Assembly: GCA_028751875.1 (NCBI GenBank)
Contig: CM054135.1
Location: forward strand, 3,101,358-3,165,357
DNA from: Rapana venosa
Taxonomy: Eukaryota; Mollusca; Gastropoda; Neogastropoda; Muricidae
Direction of reading: 5' to 3'
DNA: 64,000 nt
Every line of letters starts with the position of its first letter. Positions within the stretch are counted from its first letter, which is position 1. A program made the position numbers and the translations under genes. Positions 45,829-58,421 of this stretch are shown piece after piece. Below the pieces are notes generated by a model, which ran no database searches, was not told where the DNA came from, and worked only from the letters and a program-made list of their open reading frames with translations.

Positions 45829-46569
45829 TGATGACAGTGTTACGGTGGTTTGAGTTTCAGTAAAGAGTTATGATAATGTTACAGACTCAGAGAGGGGAAA
45901 GGAGACTATTTGACGCTCCTGTTGGGGCTCTGTGAGGCTCATGTTGAGTCTCAGGAACAATGACACAGAGCAGAATCAGATGCATGTGACCTCAACAAGT
46001 ACAGAACAACATAACAAGGATAACTGTGACAGACAAAAGGAGACAAACAATTTCGACACAGGAAAACCTAAAAGGACCAGACATGATACTGACCAACTCC
46101 CAGAACAGAGCGTAACTCAAAGTTTAATGGGCGTGGCAAAACAGGCACAAAGACAAACAGACAAGGTCCTCTGTGCGAACACAAACGTCAGAGACGTGCT
46201 ATCTCTAGTACTGGACTCAGTAGTCGTAGGAGGAGCTAAAACGTCTGCAAGATGAAATAGTAAAAACAGCATCGTTGACTCATTCAGAAAGTGCAGCACA
46301 AAACAGTCAAAGGCTTGAGACAAACAGTCCCATATGTCTAAAATCTGAGCAGAAGAAAATGGGATTCCATGCACTAGTACATAGGGACTCAGCCAGGCCA
46401 CATACTAAGAAGCAGTGCAAAAGAAAACATGTACATGACGTGGAACATGATAAGCTATAATGCAAGCAAAAAGTCCAGCAACTCAGTCAGATGTATGTGT
46501 AAATAAGGGTAAATAGTTATCAAGTAAAATTTCTAACTACAATGTAAAATGGCCTCTTACCAAAGCTAG

Positions 46570-49500
46570 AAAATGACCACTTTGAAAATTTTTATTCTCT
46601 CTTATGATTTTGTGTGCTTGACAGAAACTTTTCTTGCTAATGTTTTTGATTCTCCTATTTTCAAAGTTTTATATTATTTTCACGTCAAAAGCCAAAAAAC
46701 TATCCCCGGAAAGGACGCTATTCAGGGGTGTCATTGTTTAATTAAAAAGGGTCTTTTTGCCAGTTTTGTGGAACAGATTCACTTAGAAGTTGAAAATACT
46801 ATACTTGTCAAGATAGATAAAGAACTCTTCTCTACAAGCAAGGAAATTATGCTTGTTTGTTCGTACATTCCACCAAATGAATCCCCTTTCTGGAAATCAG
46901 GAGGGTGTGTATGGTATGGAAATGTTTAGAACAATGCTGTAGATTTATATGAAAAGAGGAATGACTTTTATTTCTATTAAATGGCGACTTAAATGCAAGA
47001 ACTGCATCAAAAAATTACAGTTGTATGGGTGATGATACTGATTTGACAGATACAATGTTTCAGATGACAACAAATTCCCCAGAAAAAGTCTCAAGACGGT
47101 GGGGTCATCTTTTTGGTGAGCAGTTATTAGAACTATGTAATATGTTTGATTGCATTATTTTTTAAAAAGGGCTCAGTGAACAAAACCTTGATGACAGTTG
47201 TACATATATTGCAGTTCTGGAACAAGTACAGTAGACTATTTTTTGCATCATATGATTTGCTTTTCATCTGTTAAGTTGTGTCCCTTACTGTTGAAAGCTT
47301 TAAATGAATCAGCCATCTACCAGTTGTTTTGGAATTACAGATTAAGAAAAGTTTTAACAGATAAAAATTGGAAGGTAGCTGAAGATAAAAGTTTGTTTTG
47401 CGAAAAATTGTATGGAATGAAAAATATAAAAGTGATTATAAATTTCAATGTTGCAAAGCAAAGATATCAGGGACAAAATGATTTAGCCACACATACTCTG
47501 GATAGAAATGTAGACCAAGCCTTGGATATTTTGTAATATGTCTGAAAAAATTCTAGTCAGTGCATGTTAAAGACATTTCATACAAACAGAAAGAAAAAGT
47601 CTGAATGGTTTGATAATGAATGCAAAATGGCAAAAAAGGAAAGCAGGAAAAAGCTTAACTGTTTTAGAAAGTCTAGAGCAGACGAGGATAGACTATACAT
47701 AGAAGCAAGAAAAAGATATAAACTCTTACTGAAAGAGAAAAGACAAAGATTCAGAAAACAAAAAACAGAATCTTGGTAAAAGAAATTGATAAATTTCACA
47801 GTTTTGGAGCAACTAAGAAGTATGGGTTTTTGGAGGAAAAAAGAGAATCAAAAACCATATTAGTATACAAGAGTGGGTTTAACCACTTTAACAAACTGTT
47901 TCAAAATAGCAATGAAGAGATAGAAACAAAATGGCAATTGAAGCTGAAATTATCTGAAGAAAATAATCATGTGCTAAAAAAACCCATATCAGTAGAGGAA
48001 GTCACTCAAGCCATTAGGAAACTCAAGAAAGGTAAAGCAAGTGGAATTGATAAAAATTTTCTGCTGAAATGCTACAGGCTGGTGGGGAAGAAGTACATTT
48101 ATTTTTGACAAAACTATTCAATGCTATTTTGGACCAAGGTATTTTTCCGCAAGAATGGGGCAAAAGCTATTACCATTCCGATATTCAAAAAGGGAATCCT
48201 GAAATGGTTGATAATTATAGAGGGAAAATCACTACTTAGTATTATTTCAAAATGTTTCACAACTATTCTAAACAAAAGACTGTACACATGGCTAGAAGAT
48301 AATGATTTTCTTTCAGATTCTCAAGCAGGATTTCGCAAAATTTACTCGACTGCTGATCATATTTTTACATTGTATGCCCCCAGTTCAGAAATATTTGAGT
48401 AAAAAGGGCAAAAAGTTATTATTGATTTGTGGATTTTAGAAAAACCTTCGACTCTGTTCGACACAACAAAAATTTTAGAATGTATATACGAACAAGGGGT
48501 TAAAGGACAATTCTTTGCCTGTTAACCAAGCTATGTATCAATCATTATTGCGTGTATATGCATAAATCACGAATTCTTTAGAAATGTTTGAATGTTTCCC
48601 ATTGGTGTACGGAAAGGAAAGTGTTATGAGCCCTACGTTATTTTTCCAAACTTTATTAATCAGATAGCAGATACATTGGAAGAAAAGGGTAATTATTTAT
48701 TTCATTGTTATTTCCAATTATATGGAGCTTTTCATATTGCTGTTTGCTGATGATGTTGCTTTATTTTCAATTACACCCATGGGCCTTCAAATCAACTTAA
48801 TGTGTTGCATGAATGCTGCATAAAAATGAAGCTAAGTGTTAATTCCGAAAAGACAAAAGTGATAGTATTCAGAAAAGGGGGGTACTTGGGGGTGCATGAA
48901 AAATGGTTTTACAATTCTGAGAAGTTAGAAGTGGTTAATAATTTCTGTTTTTTGGGGTTTAACTTTACAACTATGATAAGTGTTAAAAGGGGTACTCACA
49001 TTTAGCAGCAAAGGGAAAAAGCGTTTTACAATAAATAAGGTCTTTCAAAAGTATAAAGAGATGACCTCAAATGTATTCTTTAAATCTTGACACTAAGATT
49101 CGGTAATATTTTTTTATTCATCAGAAATTTTGGGGGTTGCAGAGACTAGAGCACATAGAAAAAGTTCATTTAATGGCAGTAAACGTTTTCTAGGAGTCCC
49201 CGCAAGAGCACCAATAAGATGGTTTACGGAGAGCTTGGAAGAATCCCTTATTTATTCACCCTTGTGTTAACTGCTTGAGATACTGGTTAAAATTGTTACA
49301 GATGGATAGAAATAGATTACCCCATAAGCTTACACGATGCTATTTGAATTTGGGGTAGATCTGGAAAAGAGTGTTGGGCCCACAAGAGTAAGAGAAATTT
49401 TGTGTGGAGACTGGATTTAATATTGTATGGATGCAGCATGGCGTTGGAGATGTAAAAATGTTTTTGTGTGCATTTAAAACAGAGACTAATTGATTTGTTT

Positions 49501-50185
49501 GTACAGGAATGGGATGGGACCATTAGAGGACCGCAAGAGGAAAGATTTATATCGAACATTTAAACCCCGTTTTTGAAAAAAAAAATTGTCTGTATATGGA
49601 GACATATTTTTTCGTGTTGCCATCACCCAGTTGAGATTGAATTTACTCCCGCTTAAAAATAACGTGATCGATCAGTGAGCAAACACAGGATAGAAACTGT
49701 CCATTCTGCAAAGACAAAAATGAAACGAAACACCATTTTATTTTTGATGTTGTCTTTATAAAGACTTGAGGGGTTTAAAATTTTTAAAGAATCAGTAAAA
49801 GTTCCGTACATGTGCTTTTGAAAGCATTAAATAGAAGTCACAGACACAATTTGTCCAGATTTGTTTTCCATGCAGTAAAATAGGAGACAAAGTGCAGTTC
49901 TTTGAAGGCCTCTAAAAAAACATGAAAGTAGTATTTTGTTTGTTTTCATTTATGCATCTACTCATTAGATGTGATGTTTGAAAGGTTCTAAATTTGAGGG
50001 TCTATTTTGATTGTTTGTATGGTACTAGATGCAGATTATTACTTCCATGACTACGAAGATTGTAAATCCATGCTATATAATAACTTTCTGTACATTTTGA
50101 CCTAAACATGTCGATATATTGTGGCCAAAGGCTAAAGTACATTAAAATCTTTGAGTTCTTGAGTTTTTGAGTTCTCTCTCTCTCT
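46570..50185 (+). mobile_element. Decayed non-LTR retrotransposon, ORF2 and 3' end
   Basis: The element keeps its modules in order. An endonuclease-type start (VCLTETFLANVF near 46612, VCSYIPP near 46857, NGDLNARTAS at 46983) is followed by a linker, then the reverse transcriptase (VEEVTQAIRKLKKGKASGID near 47996, NYRGKSLLSIISKCF near 48218, DSQAGFRK near 48319, catalytic FADDVA at 48743-48760). After that come the thumb segment (MKLSVNSEKTKVIVFRKGG near 48826) and a C-terminal zinc-finger-like NCPFCKDKNETKHHF near 49693. Numerous frameshifts and stops break it. The 3' end finishes in TTGAGTTC repeats and a CT run. The clade is uncertain; it is distinct from both other LINEs here. Confidence 0.85.
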
Positions 50186-50274
50186 CCATTCCCTTATCGG
50201 GCAGGGTCCATAGTGTCTGGTCTTTTCCTCTGCTTGTGACTTTTCAGGAGGTCTGCCCACAGGCCACAGCCGAC

Positions 50275-50665
50275 ACATTCTGACTTCAGAGCAGTTCATT
50301 TCTTGTACAGGTTGCATGCTGGGTATGTTCGTGCTCTGTAACCCACTGAACACTCAACATGAATGATGGAATCAATCTTTAAAGTGCATATTTGATCTTC
50401 TGCATATGTATGTGTATCTTTTTCAGTTTCACCTATCCCATAATCCTGTACACTGTGATGGCACCATTGAAGATTTTACAGCCAGCTTCCTCTACTCCCT
50501 GCGGTTCTCTGCTGTTCACTTTTTATGTGTACACATGAAGGGAATTAAGGCACAGGCTGGCCTGCACTTGAAGTTGACCTGGGAGATCACACAATTCCCC
50601 ACCTTTAATTCACCAGACGCCACTGAGATTCGAACCCATGACTTCATGGACCTGGAGGATTGAAG
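50275..50665 (-). mobile_element. Probable second tRNA-derived SINE family
   Basis: On the minus strand a good B box, GGGTTCGAATC (complement of 50627-50637), lies at the right end with a weak A-box-like region beyond it. The segments GGTTGCATGCTGGGTATGTTC (50310-50330) and TTGACCTGGGAGATCAC (50574-50590) look like a repeat body and recall widespread molluscan interspersed repeats, but I cannot verify this. The middle (50418-50525) may be an insertion. The sequence could alternatively be the 5' untranslated part of the RTE element that follows. Confidence 0.4.
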
Positions 50666-50751
50666 AACCACTTTGTTTTGGTTGTTTACAAACAGTATTT
50701 CACCTGGAGAGGGATAAGCTCCGCCAGGTTTGATTTGCCCAAGACACACCC

Positions 50752-51639
50752 ATGATAAAGACAGCCAGAATTTCCATACCGGATCGGTCGTCGCCCGGGT
50801 TACCAAGGACGGCGCCTTCTGTTGCTCATCAGGACAGAGGTCGAAAATATGCTACTGATGTAAAACACAGCAAAATTCGTGCCAGAAACAACACCATCAT
50901 TGGCACATGGAATGTACGGACACTAAGAGCTGCAGGCAAAGTGGAAGAACTGACACATGAGATGTCCAGATATCAATGGTACATCCTTGGGATCTGCGAA
51001 GTAAGGTGGAAAAACATGGGAGAAACAACAACCCAGGAAGACCACAAATTATACTACAGTGGAAAACAGGATAAACATGAACACGGCGTGGGGTTTCTCG
51101 TTCACAAAGACACCGTGAACACCGTCATGAGCTGTCAGCCCCTGTCCAGCAGACTTATTACCATCCGCCTGAGAGCAACCCGCTTTAAAATAACTGTAGT
51201 ACAGGCATACACCCCTACATCAGACTGCACAGATGAAGCCATAGAAGAATTTTATGACCAGCTACAAGAGGTTCTGAATCAAACTCCCAAGAAAGACATC
51301 CTCGTTGTGCAAGGTGACTGGAACGCCAAGGTAGGAGAAGATGCATGGAAAGATTGGGAGGGCGTTTGTGGGCCACATTGTAATAACCAATCAAATGAAA
51401 GAGGCTTGAGACTCCTGGAGTTTGCCAGTAACAACCACCTCCAGCTAGTGAATACACTTGGCCCACACAAGAAATCCAGAAAATGGACATGGCATAGCCC
51501 AAATGGAGAACACCACAACCAAATAGATTACATCATGGTGAAAAGACGGTTTCAGTCTAGCGTTAACAATGCACAGACACGAAGTTTTCCAGGAGCAGAC
51601 ATAGGGAGTGATCATGATCTTGTGATGATGACTTTCTGA
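50752..51639 (+). pseudogene. RTE-type endonuclease domain (5' part of ORF2)
   Basis: A 295-codon open segment encodes a complete apurinic-like endonuclease of the EEP fold. The motifs are in order: GTWNVRTL, GICEVRW, HGVGFLVHKD, QAYTPTSD, VVQGDWNAKVG with the catalytic Asp-Asn pair, NQIDYIMV, and the terminal GSDHDLVM with its catalytic Asp and His. The arrangement is that of RTE/BovB-like elements, whose host copies are often annotated as craniofacial development protein 2-like. This domain nicks the target DNA. The open frame stops at a TGA (51637-51639), but the same frame continues into the reverse transcriptase linker, so the stop interrupts a once longer protein. The ATG at 50752 is not necessarily the original start. 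Confidence 0.9.
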
Positions 51640-53760
51640 CTACGTCTAAAGAAAATCCACAAGCGAAACAACATCAGGATCAAATTTGACCTCGAGAAGC
51701 TGAAGGACCCAGAGGTATTAGAAATTTTTCAAGCAAGGATAAGTGGAAAGTTTGCAGCACTCACTGTGATAGACTCAGACATAGATACACTGACGAATAG
51801 TTTCAATACAGCAGTGACTGAAACAGCAAGCGAGATTCTTGGCAAACACCGACCAGTCAAAAAACCATGGGTCACACCTAACATCCTACAACTATGCGAC
51901 AAGCGTAGAGATTTGAAGAAAAAGAAAAATGAAACAAAAGAAAGAGCAGAACAATAAAGGGCAGTCAACAAAAGAATCAGGAAGTCCATGACGGAGGCAA
52001 AAGAGAATGGATCGGTGAACAGTGCCAAGACATTGAAGAGAACATCAAGAAAAACAATAGCAAGAAAGCATATCAGCTGGTGAAAGACCTGACTAGCACG
52101 AAACAGAGAAAAGGTTTAACAATCCAAGACAAAAATGGGAAGTGTCTCACTGACGACCAGGATATTCTGAACAGATGGACAGAATACTGCTCCGACCTGT
52201 ATAACATATAGAACCGCAGGAGATCCAGAAGTCCTTAATGTACCCCGAAAGCAAAGACACAGACAGTCACCCTATCCTCCGAGAAGAAGTGGAAACAGCA
52301 GTCAGATGGCTGAAAAAGGGGAAGTCAGCAGGGGCTGACAACATTCCAGCTGAGTTGGTCTAAGCTGGAGGGGAAGCCATGATCAGCGCCCTACTAAGAA
52401 TCTGCAACAAGATCTGGCAGACAGGAAAATGGCCAACACCATGGACACAGTCACTCATCATCACCCTCCCAAGAAAGGAAATCTACAACAATGCCATAAT
52501 TACCACACAATCAGCCTCATATGCCACCCAAGCAAGGTCATGCTGTGGATAATATTGAATAGACTGAAGCCACAAGCAGAGACCATCATTGCTGAGGAAC
52601 AAGCAGGTTTCAGAGTAGGGCGCAGCACAACAGAACAGATATTCAACCTCAGAATACTATGTGAGCGGTACCTTCACATCAACAAGACCTTTACCACGTA
52701 TTTATCAATTTTAAGAAGGCATTTGACAGGGTGTGGCATGCAGCTTTGTGGGCAACCATGAATTTGTACAGCATCAATGCAAACCTGATCAGAGTCATCA
52801 AACAGCTGTACAGCGAGGCCACCAGTGCAGTGTACTACAACAACAACATTGGAGAATGGTTTCGAACAACAGTTGGAGTAAGGCAGGGCTGTCTACTCTC
52901 ACCCACTCTTTTCAACATCTTCCTTGAGAGAATCATGGCTGATGCACTGGAACATCATGAAGGATCAGTCAGCACTGGTGGCAGAACGATCACAAACCTC
53001 CGCTTCGCAGATGACATTGATGGAATAGCAGTATCAGAAAAAGAGCTTGCCAGCCTAACAGAACACTTGAATAAGGCCTCCAAAACATACGGCATAGAAA
53101 TCAGTGCAGAGAAGACCAAACTGATGACTAATGACACCAACGGCATTAGCACTGATATCAGGGTTAATGACCAGAAGCTGGAAACAGTTCAAAGCTTCAA
53201 GTACCTGGGAGCCATTGTATCAGACCAGGGATCCAAGCCAGAAGTAGTATGCAGGACTGCACAGACAATAACAGCTTTGTCAAAACTAAAACACCATCTG
53301 GAGAGATAAAAATATCTCACTTATCTCCAAGATCAGACTAATGCGCTTCCTTGTCATATCCATATTTCTGTATGCCTGTGAATCATGGACCCTGACTGCA
53401 GATTTGGAGAGAAGTACAGGCAGTGGAGATGAGATGCTTTCGGAGACTCCTTGGCATCTCCTACAAAGACCACATAAGCAACGAAAGCGTGCACAACAGA
53501 ATCCAGCAAACCATTGGACCCTATGAGAACCTTCTAACAATCATGAAAAAGCGTAATCTTAAATGGTATGGGCATGTCACAAGATCCAAGGACTTGCAAA
53601 GACAGTTTTGCAAGGCACTGTCCAAGGATGAAGAAGAAGAGGCAGACCAAGAAGAGCTGGGAGGATAACATCAGTGAATAGACAGGCCTAGAACTCAACA
53701 AAACCCTGAGAAAGGCAGAACAGAGAGAGGAATGGAGGAACTGGTTGTTGAGTCTTTGAG
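51640..53760 (+). pseudogene. RTE-type reverse transcriptase and C-terminal domain, broken
   Basis: Continues the endonuclease frame, with a second stop at 51955-51957 and several frameshifts. Reverse transcriptase motifs are spread over frames: AEEQAGFRVGRSTTEQIFNL near 52592, GVRQGCLLSPTLFNI near 52877, the catalytic FADDI at 53004-53018, and FKYLGAIVSD near 53197. The C-terminal RTE signature includes RCFRRLLGISYKDHIS near 53433 and LKWYGHVTRSKDLQRQF near 53558. The longest intact piece is 52731-53309. The enzyme would copy the element RNA at the nicked target, but this copy cannot make it. Confidence 0.9.
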
Positions 53761-53812
53761 GGTGCCCCATGGTCGGCAGACTACGGGACAGATAGATAGA
53801 TAGATAGATTTC

Positions 53813-56180
53813 ACTACACGGCAGTGCCACCCATCTAAGGCCTTGTGTTGATACCAAATTCTTCAGCTCTACCAGCATTCCTATAGCCAGGCAGGTAAGG
53901 GGAGAATATGTCACCTATTGTGCATGAAGTTTGGTATGTAGATACCTAAATCCTTTCTAAAGTATAATAAGAAAGGGATACACCATGGGCGTGACCTCTG
54001 GGAGGCATGGCCATACATTTAATTAGGTCAGTAAGTCTTACTCCCTTTTGATAGGTTTGCATGCAAACATCGAGTGCTAAAGTATCTACAGACTGCATTG
54101 TGTCAATTCTGACCTTGCACTTGACATAACAAACTGTTACTATAGTTAGTTGTTGGACATCAGCAAAATTGGGTTTCAGATTTAGTAAAAGTTGATTTTT
54201 TCATCTGTTTGTTGGTGTCTTTGATCTACAAGCACTTTTGCTCAGCCATGATATAACAGCAATTGTTTCTGGATCACAAGATGGTCTGAACTAGTTTTTT
54301 GTGAATAAAAACAGCCATTTTATTGAGAACAGCTTAAGTAGGTCAAGTCTTTTGAAAGAAGTAGGGCTCACATTTCTCTGTTACCTCCTCATACTTCGTA
54401 TCTTAGAAAGCAGCTGGAATGTCAGTAAAGGTAATTGTGTCTGTTATTATTGTTTTGTTAATATACAACAATTGTGTTCTTCCTACATAGGGCAAGGTTT
54501 GACCTGTTTAGGACTCTTTTGACCCATATAAATAAACTGGTTGCACTCCTCATAACTTGTATCATAATTTTTTTCTGGTTTGTTTCGTTTAAACGTGAAT
54601 ACAACTTCTTTATTCATGCTTATTCTGGTGTAGTTATCAAGCAAATGTATGCCATATATCACATTGCATTACAATGTAGATACATTGCAGTGCATAGTAT
54701 TCTACATAACACTCCAGGCAACTGCCTGAGGGAGAGTGCATCACCATTGTGCAGTATTGGGGTTTTGTTGTTGTACACTGTGTGCATGCATTTTTTCCTG
54801 CATACAATATATATATATATATGGGGGGGAGGTGTGAGTGCAAAAAGATTCAAAATCAAACTACCACTCATGGTATAGCTGATAACAAGTGGTACATTGG
54901 GATATTTGAAAATGCTTCTCCTCTAAACCCTCACGCCATTACTGTTGTCCAATGAAGAGCTTCCTATAAGGGTTTTTTTCCACATAAGGAACCAAAATAT
55001 GCAGTAAGAAAGCAGGAGCATTGTTCGTAATGGTGAGAGGTCTATTGAGTCTCTCCATCGAGCAGTCCTCTAATTCAGGGATGTCAGGATATTTAGGTTC
55101 GCCCAAATTCCTGCACCTAAGAGTACAAAATGTATTTATAAAAGTTATTGCACTAATCTTAGCTTCCATAAGAGCATGGTAATGTTCGTTACCTGATGCA
55201 CACTTTTCCTCTTAACATATGTCTGAGAGGGGAATAGTTAGAGTACATCATTGCTAAATCTTGGTTGTGAAGAGCACAAATGTATGACCCATGGCCAGCA
55301 AGCATGTACTTTGTCAAGCACCAAGTATCATATGATGTCTGCAGTTTTTAGTATGTGATCAGGCTGAAAAATACATAACTGAAAGTCAGACCTGTAGCCC
55401 AGTATGCAAACTATGGCTGTTCTCTGCCATATCTATGCTCCAGATATAGAAGTCAACACTCCTCTGTAAATGAAAATAAAAAAGTTCTCAGTAATTTCTA
55501 TGAGAAGGCCTCATCACATATGATAATGACAAAATTGTGGGGTGTGTTTTTCAAGTATGTCTGGCCAACACCACTAGGTCTCTTTCCTCAAAGCAAATGA
55601 TGGACTGGTTAATGAGGACAAACATGAGTGTTTTCTAGGTTTGAGAAAGAGGGTGGGTGATTATATTTGACTGTGGAATGTTCCTTGGTCACAAGAAGAA
55701 GCTACCCAATAATAGCTGAAGTGATGCTGGCTATGTAGCTGATAATGATTTACTGCTGCTGTTCAAAGACGATGCCCTCCTTTTCAAACTAGTATACTGC
55801 ATGATGCAAGAAAAAATTTGATTTCACCAAGCATGTGTCATGAAGTAAATGCCATTTGAACCTCAGGATTAATACCCAGCTGATAATCTCCCAGTGATGG
55901 AAACAGCATACTCTTTTGAGTGCCAGGTACAGGTAAAGGTTTGTTGTATTCAGTGGAAACAAGGGATGGTGTGAGTTCAGCCATTCACTCATCCAGAGAT
56001 AAACAGTTCACCATCATCCTCAATGATTGCATACTGAGTGAAGGGAAGTCCTTCTCCCCTAGAAGAAACTGATTACATAGTTGACATGTGGCTGTGGCTG
56101 ATAAAAAACAGTTGTGTCAGCTGCAATACACATTTCTCATATTGTTGTACTCCATACTCCTAACAGTTTTCTACCTAAGT
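53813..56180. other. Unassigned stretch with a small coding-like ORF
   Basis: About 2.4 kb without recognised repeats apart from a short AT run at 54808-54821. On the minus strand, 54939 to about 55219 is open and reads without low complexity, including KYPDIPELEDC and TNNAPAFLLHILVPYVEK; no family is recognised. Another minus-strand frame at 55789-55992 is rich in H, L and W. Either could be a remnant of an unrecognised element or chance. Confidence 0.35.
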
Positions 56181-56570
56181 TCACTGTTCACTGGTCCCGT
56201 AACCGCCAGGGTCGTAGGGGCGCTGCATGGTGGGACGAACGGTGGACCAGCTGGCTCCACTTAGCACGGTCGTGGCGAGTGCCTGGGTGACACTGAAGTC
56301 CTCCCCTGTCCAATCAGGATGTCGTCGGCCCACTTTCTCCTCTGTCTCCCCGTCTTCTCTTCCCCTGGACTGTTTCCTTGCAGGATGGTCTTTGCAAGTC
56401 CCTTTTGAGCGTGTTACGTGCCCATACCCTCTGAGTTTCCTCTTTTTGGCCGTGGTCAGTAGGTCTTCATAGTCCCGCACCTGTTGAGGGATCATTCTGC
56501 GGACTTCATTGTTGGTGACATGGTCCTTGTATGAGATGCCAAGGAGCCTTCTGAGGCATCTCGTGCGTGG
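56181..56570 (-). mobile_element. RTE-type LINE 3' fragment, minus strand
   Basis: The reverse complement encodes the RTE C-terminal region (LLGISYKDHV-type, then YEDLLTTAKKRKLRGYGHVT) and continues to the short 3' end. It corresponds to about 53430-53760 of the + strand element but is clearly diverged, so it comes from another subfamily. Everything 5' of the C-terminal domain is missing. Confidence 0.85.
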
Positions 56571-58340
56571 TGTGGTGTGAATATGCTGGTGCTCTACCTA
56601 AGTGCTACTGTTTAAATTGTAAAGTGTTGCTATTGGGGGCAAGATGCATGCTCAATAAAGTACTACTATGTCATGAGATTTATAGCAAAAGAAAGACCAA
56701 ATGGGTTCGATATATTTCTGATCTGTCACACTGCAAGAATGATCATTCAGTTTCACAAAAGTAACACAGTTGCCGGTTTCAATATTTTACTTAAAGGCAG
56801 TTGCTTTTTTTATATAACAGTCCGTAAATTACGGTTTGTCATCTTCATTTAGAAACAGTTAACTGGTATTTTCTATTTGCAGTCAATTACCAGAATTGCA
56901 ACTTGTGTTGTGTGTAGTGTGCGTGCGTACGCGTGTGTGTGTGCGCGCGCGCTCGTGTGTGTGTGTGTGTGTGTGCATGGCGTGAGTTCGTGCGTGCGTG
57001 CGTGTGTGAATATGCTAGGTGCTAGGTGTGTTGTCTCTGTGAGTTTATGTGTAATGCTTTAAATTGTGTGATTTTGTAGTGTACACTCTTTCCCATGATA
57101 AAGCAATTAAAAATGCTGTAAAGTAAGTTGTAAACCATCATAATGATCATATCATTATCAGTGTTGTTGTAGCTGCTGTTATTAACATTATCATTATTCA
57201 TTTCTATTGTTGTTGGAATTGCTGAATTAACCAAAAAAGAGGGAACTTGACTTATGACAGCAATAACGACCATACATTTTTGTTTTGTTTTTTAAAGGGG
57301 GTGGGGGTGGAAATGGGAGAACAGTGCTGTTGTCCCAGTCAGACAACATAAGACTTTATATCAAGAAGGAAGAAATGTTGACAGTGACTTCCTTATTTAG
57401 CATCAGTAGCTCAACAAAAGTGAATTTATAATTTTCCTTTAACAAAAAAAAATGTTATATCACCATGGTAAAGCTGGAATATGTACCATTACTGTATTCC
57501 TGAAATCAGTCTCTTTTAATCTTTATAGAGGCAATGGAATCTTAAGCATTTTTAAAATTAAAGTATTGCTTGATTGGATTACTAAAACAAACAAACAAAC
57601 AAACAAAAAAAATTCAATATTTTCCGGTTACAACATGAAAAAAAATGTACATAACTGATAACAAAAAGCACAGCAATTTTGCAAAGTATTTCTTTATTAT
57701 CATAAAACGGATTTTCAAAATGACATTTAACACAAGAAGGAAGCCTGAAAGGCGTGCTTTTAACACAGCAGTCCATGTTAGTGCTGCACCCCTAGATGTT
57801 TATACAAGGCCATCTGGATCTGCCTGCAGAGTAGGTAGGGGGATAGGGGCCTGTCTGTCATCTCTCTGGCCCCTGCTGACAGCCAGCACACAAGTCAGGC
57901 TACGGCTATGGTGTACCCATGGAGTCAAACTGCAATGATTGAAATCGATTATCGATCACTGTGCCTAATACAGGGTCTGTGATCGTGTTTTCCCTTTCTA
58001 AAAGTAATCGTTATGGTCCATAGTATCACTGTGCAAGAGGAATTATTTTTAACTAAACTGCGCAATCCAGTTGGTAAGCCCAACACTACTAGGACTCATT
58101 CAGACAATTTTCCAGAGCAAAAAACATGCCTTCATGAAAATACCTACACCCTAGTCCTTTACCTCTTCGTTGGTGTCATCACAACTCAACTGTCACTATT
58201 GCTGCTGTCATTGGTAGGAGCTCCATGCAATGCCACCAGGTTCGCCATCTCTCTCTGTCTCTTCTGAGTTCTATGATCTCCTGTAGCCCTCCTCCCAGAC
58301 CACTGATCTCAGTGATGTTGGCAATGTACATGAGGGCTTA
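56571..58340. other. Unassigned stretch with TG/CG and CAAA repeats
   Basis: A TG/CG microsatellite occupies 56901-57008 and CAAA repeats 57585-57612. A basic-rich open frame at 57645-57938 has no recognised domain. 57990-58340 leads directly into a SINE-type tail and may be part of another element. Confidence 0.45.
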
Positions 58341-58390
58341 TTCCATCATCCTCGAAATAAAAGAATAATAAATAAATAAATAAATAAATG
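58341..58390 (+). mobile_element. SINE-type 3' tail on the + strand
   Basis: ATTCCATCATCCTCGAAATA then AAAGAATAATAAATAAATAAA is the exact complement style of the type-1 tail of the minus-strand SINEs. The upstream sequence does not match the SINE body, so this is either a severely truncated SINE or a LINE sharing the same tail. Confidence 0.65.
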
Positions 58391-58421
58391 TAGGATGTTG
58401 GTGGTCGCCTCTTTTCCTTCT

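Larger units (their letters stand above)
50700..53812 (+). mobile_element. RTE-type LINE, near full length
   Basis: The element runs from an uncertain 5' end near 50700 through the endonuclease and reverse transcriptase to a short 3' untranslated region and a GATA repeat tail (53792-53810). Short tetranucleotide 3' tails are usual in RTE elements. Two minus-strand relatives occur at 56181-56570 and 62553-64000. Confidence 0.88.

Noticed and set aside
45019..46255. Independent host gene on the + strand
   Set aside because: Short broken frames without splice signals that restore a longer frame. Position before a LINE endonuclease makes an ORF1 remnant more likely.
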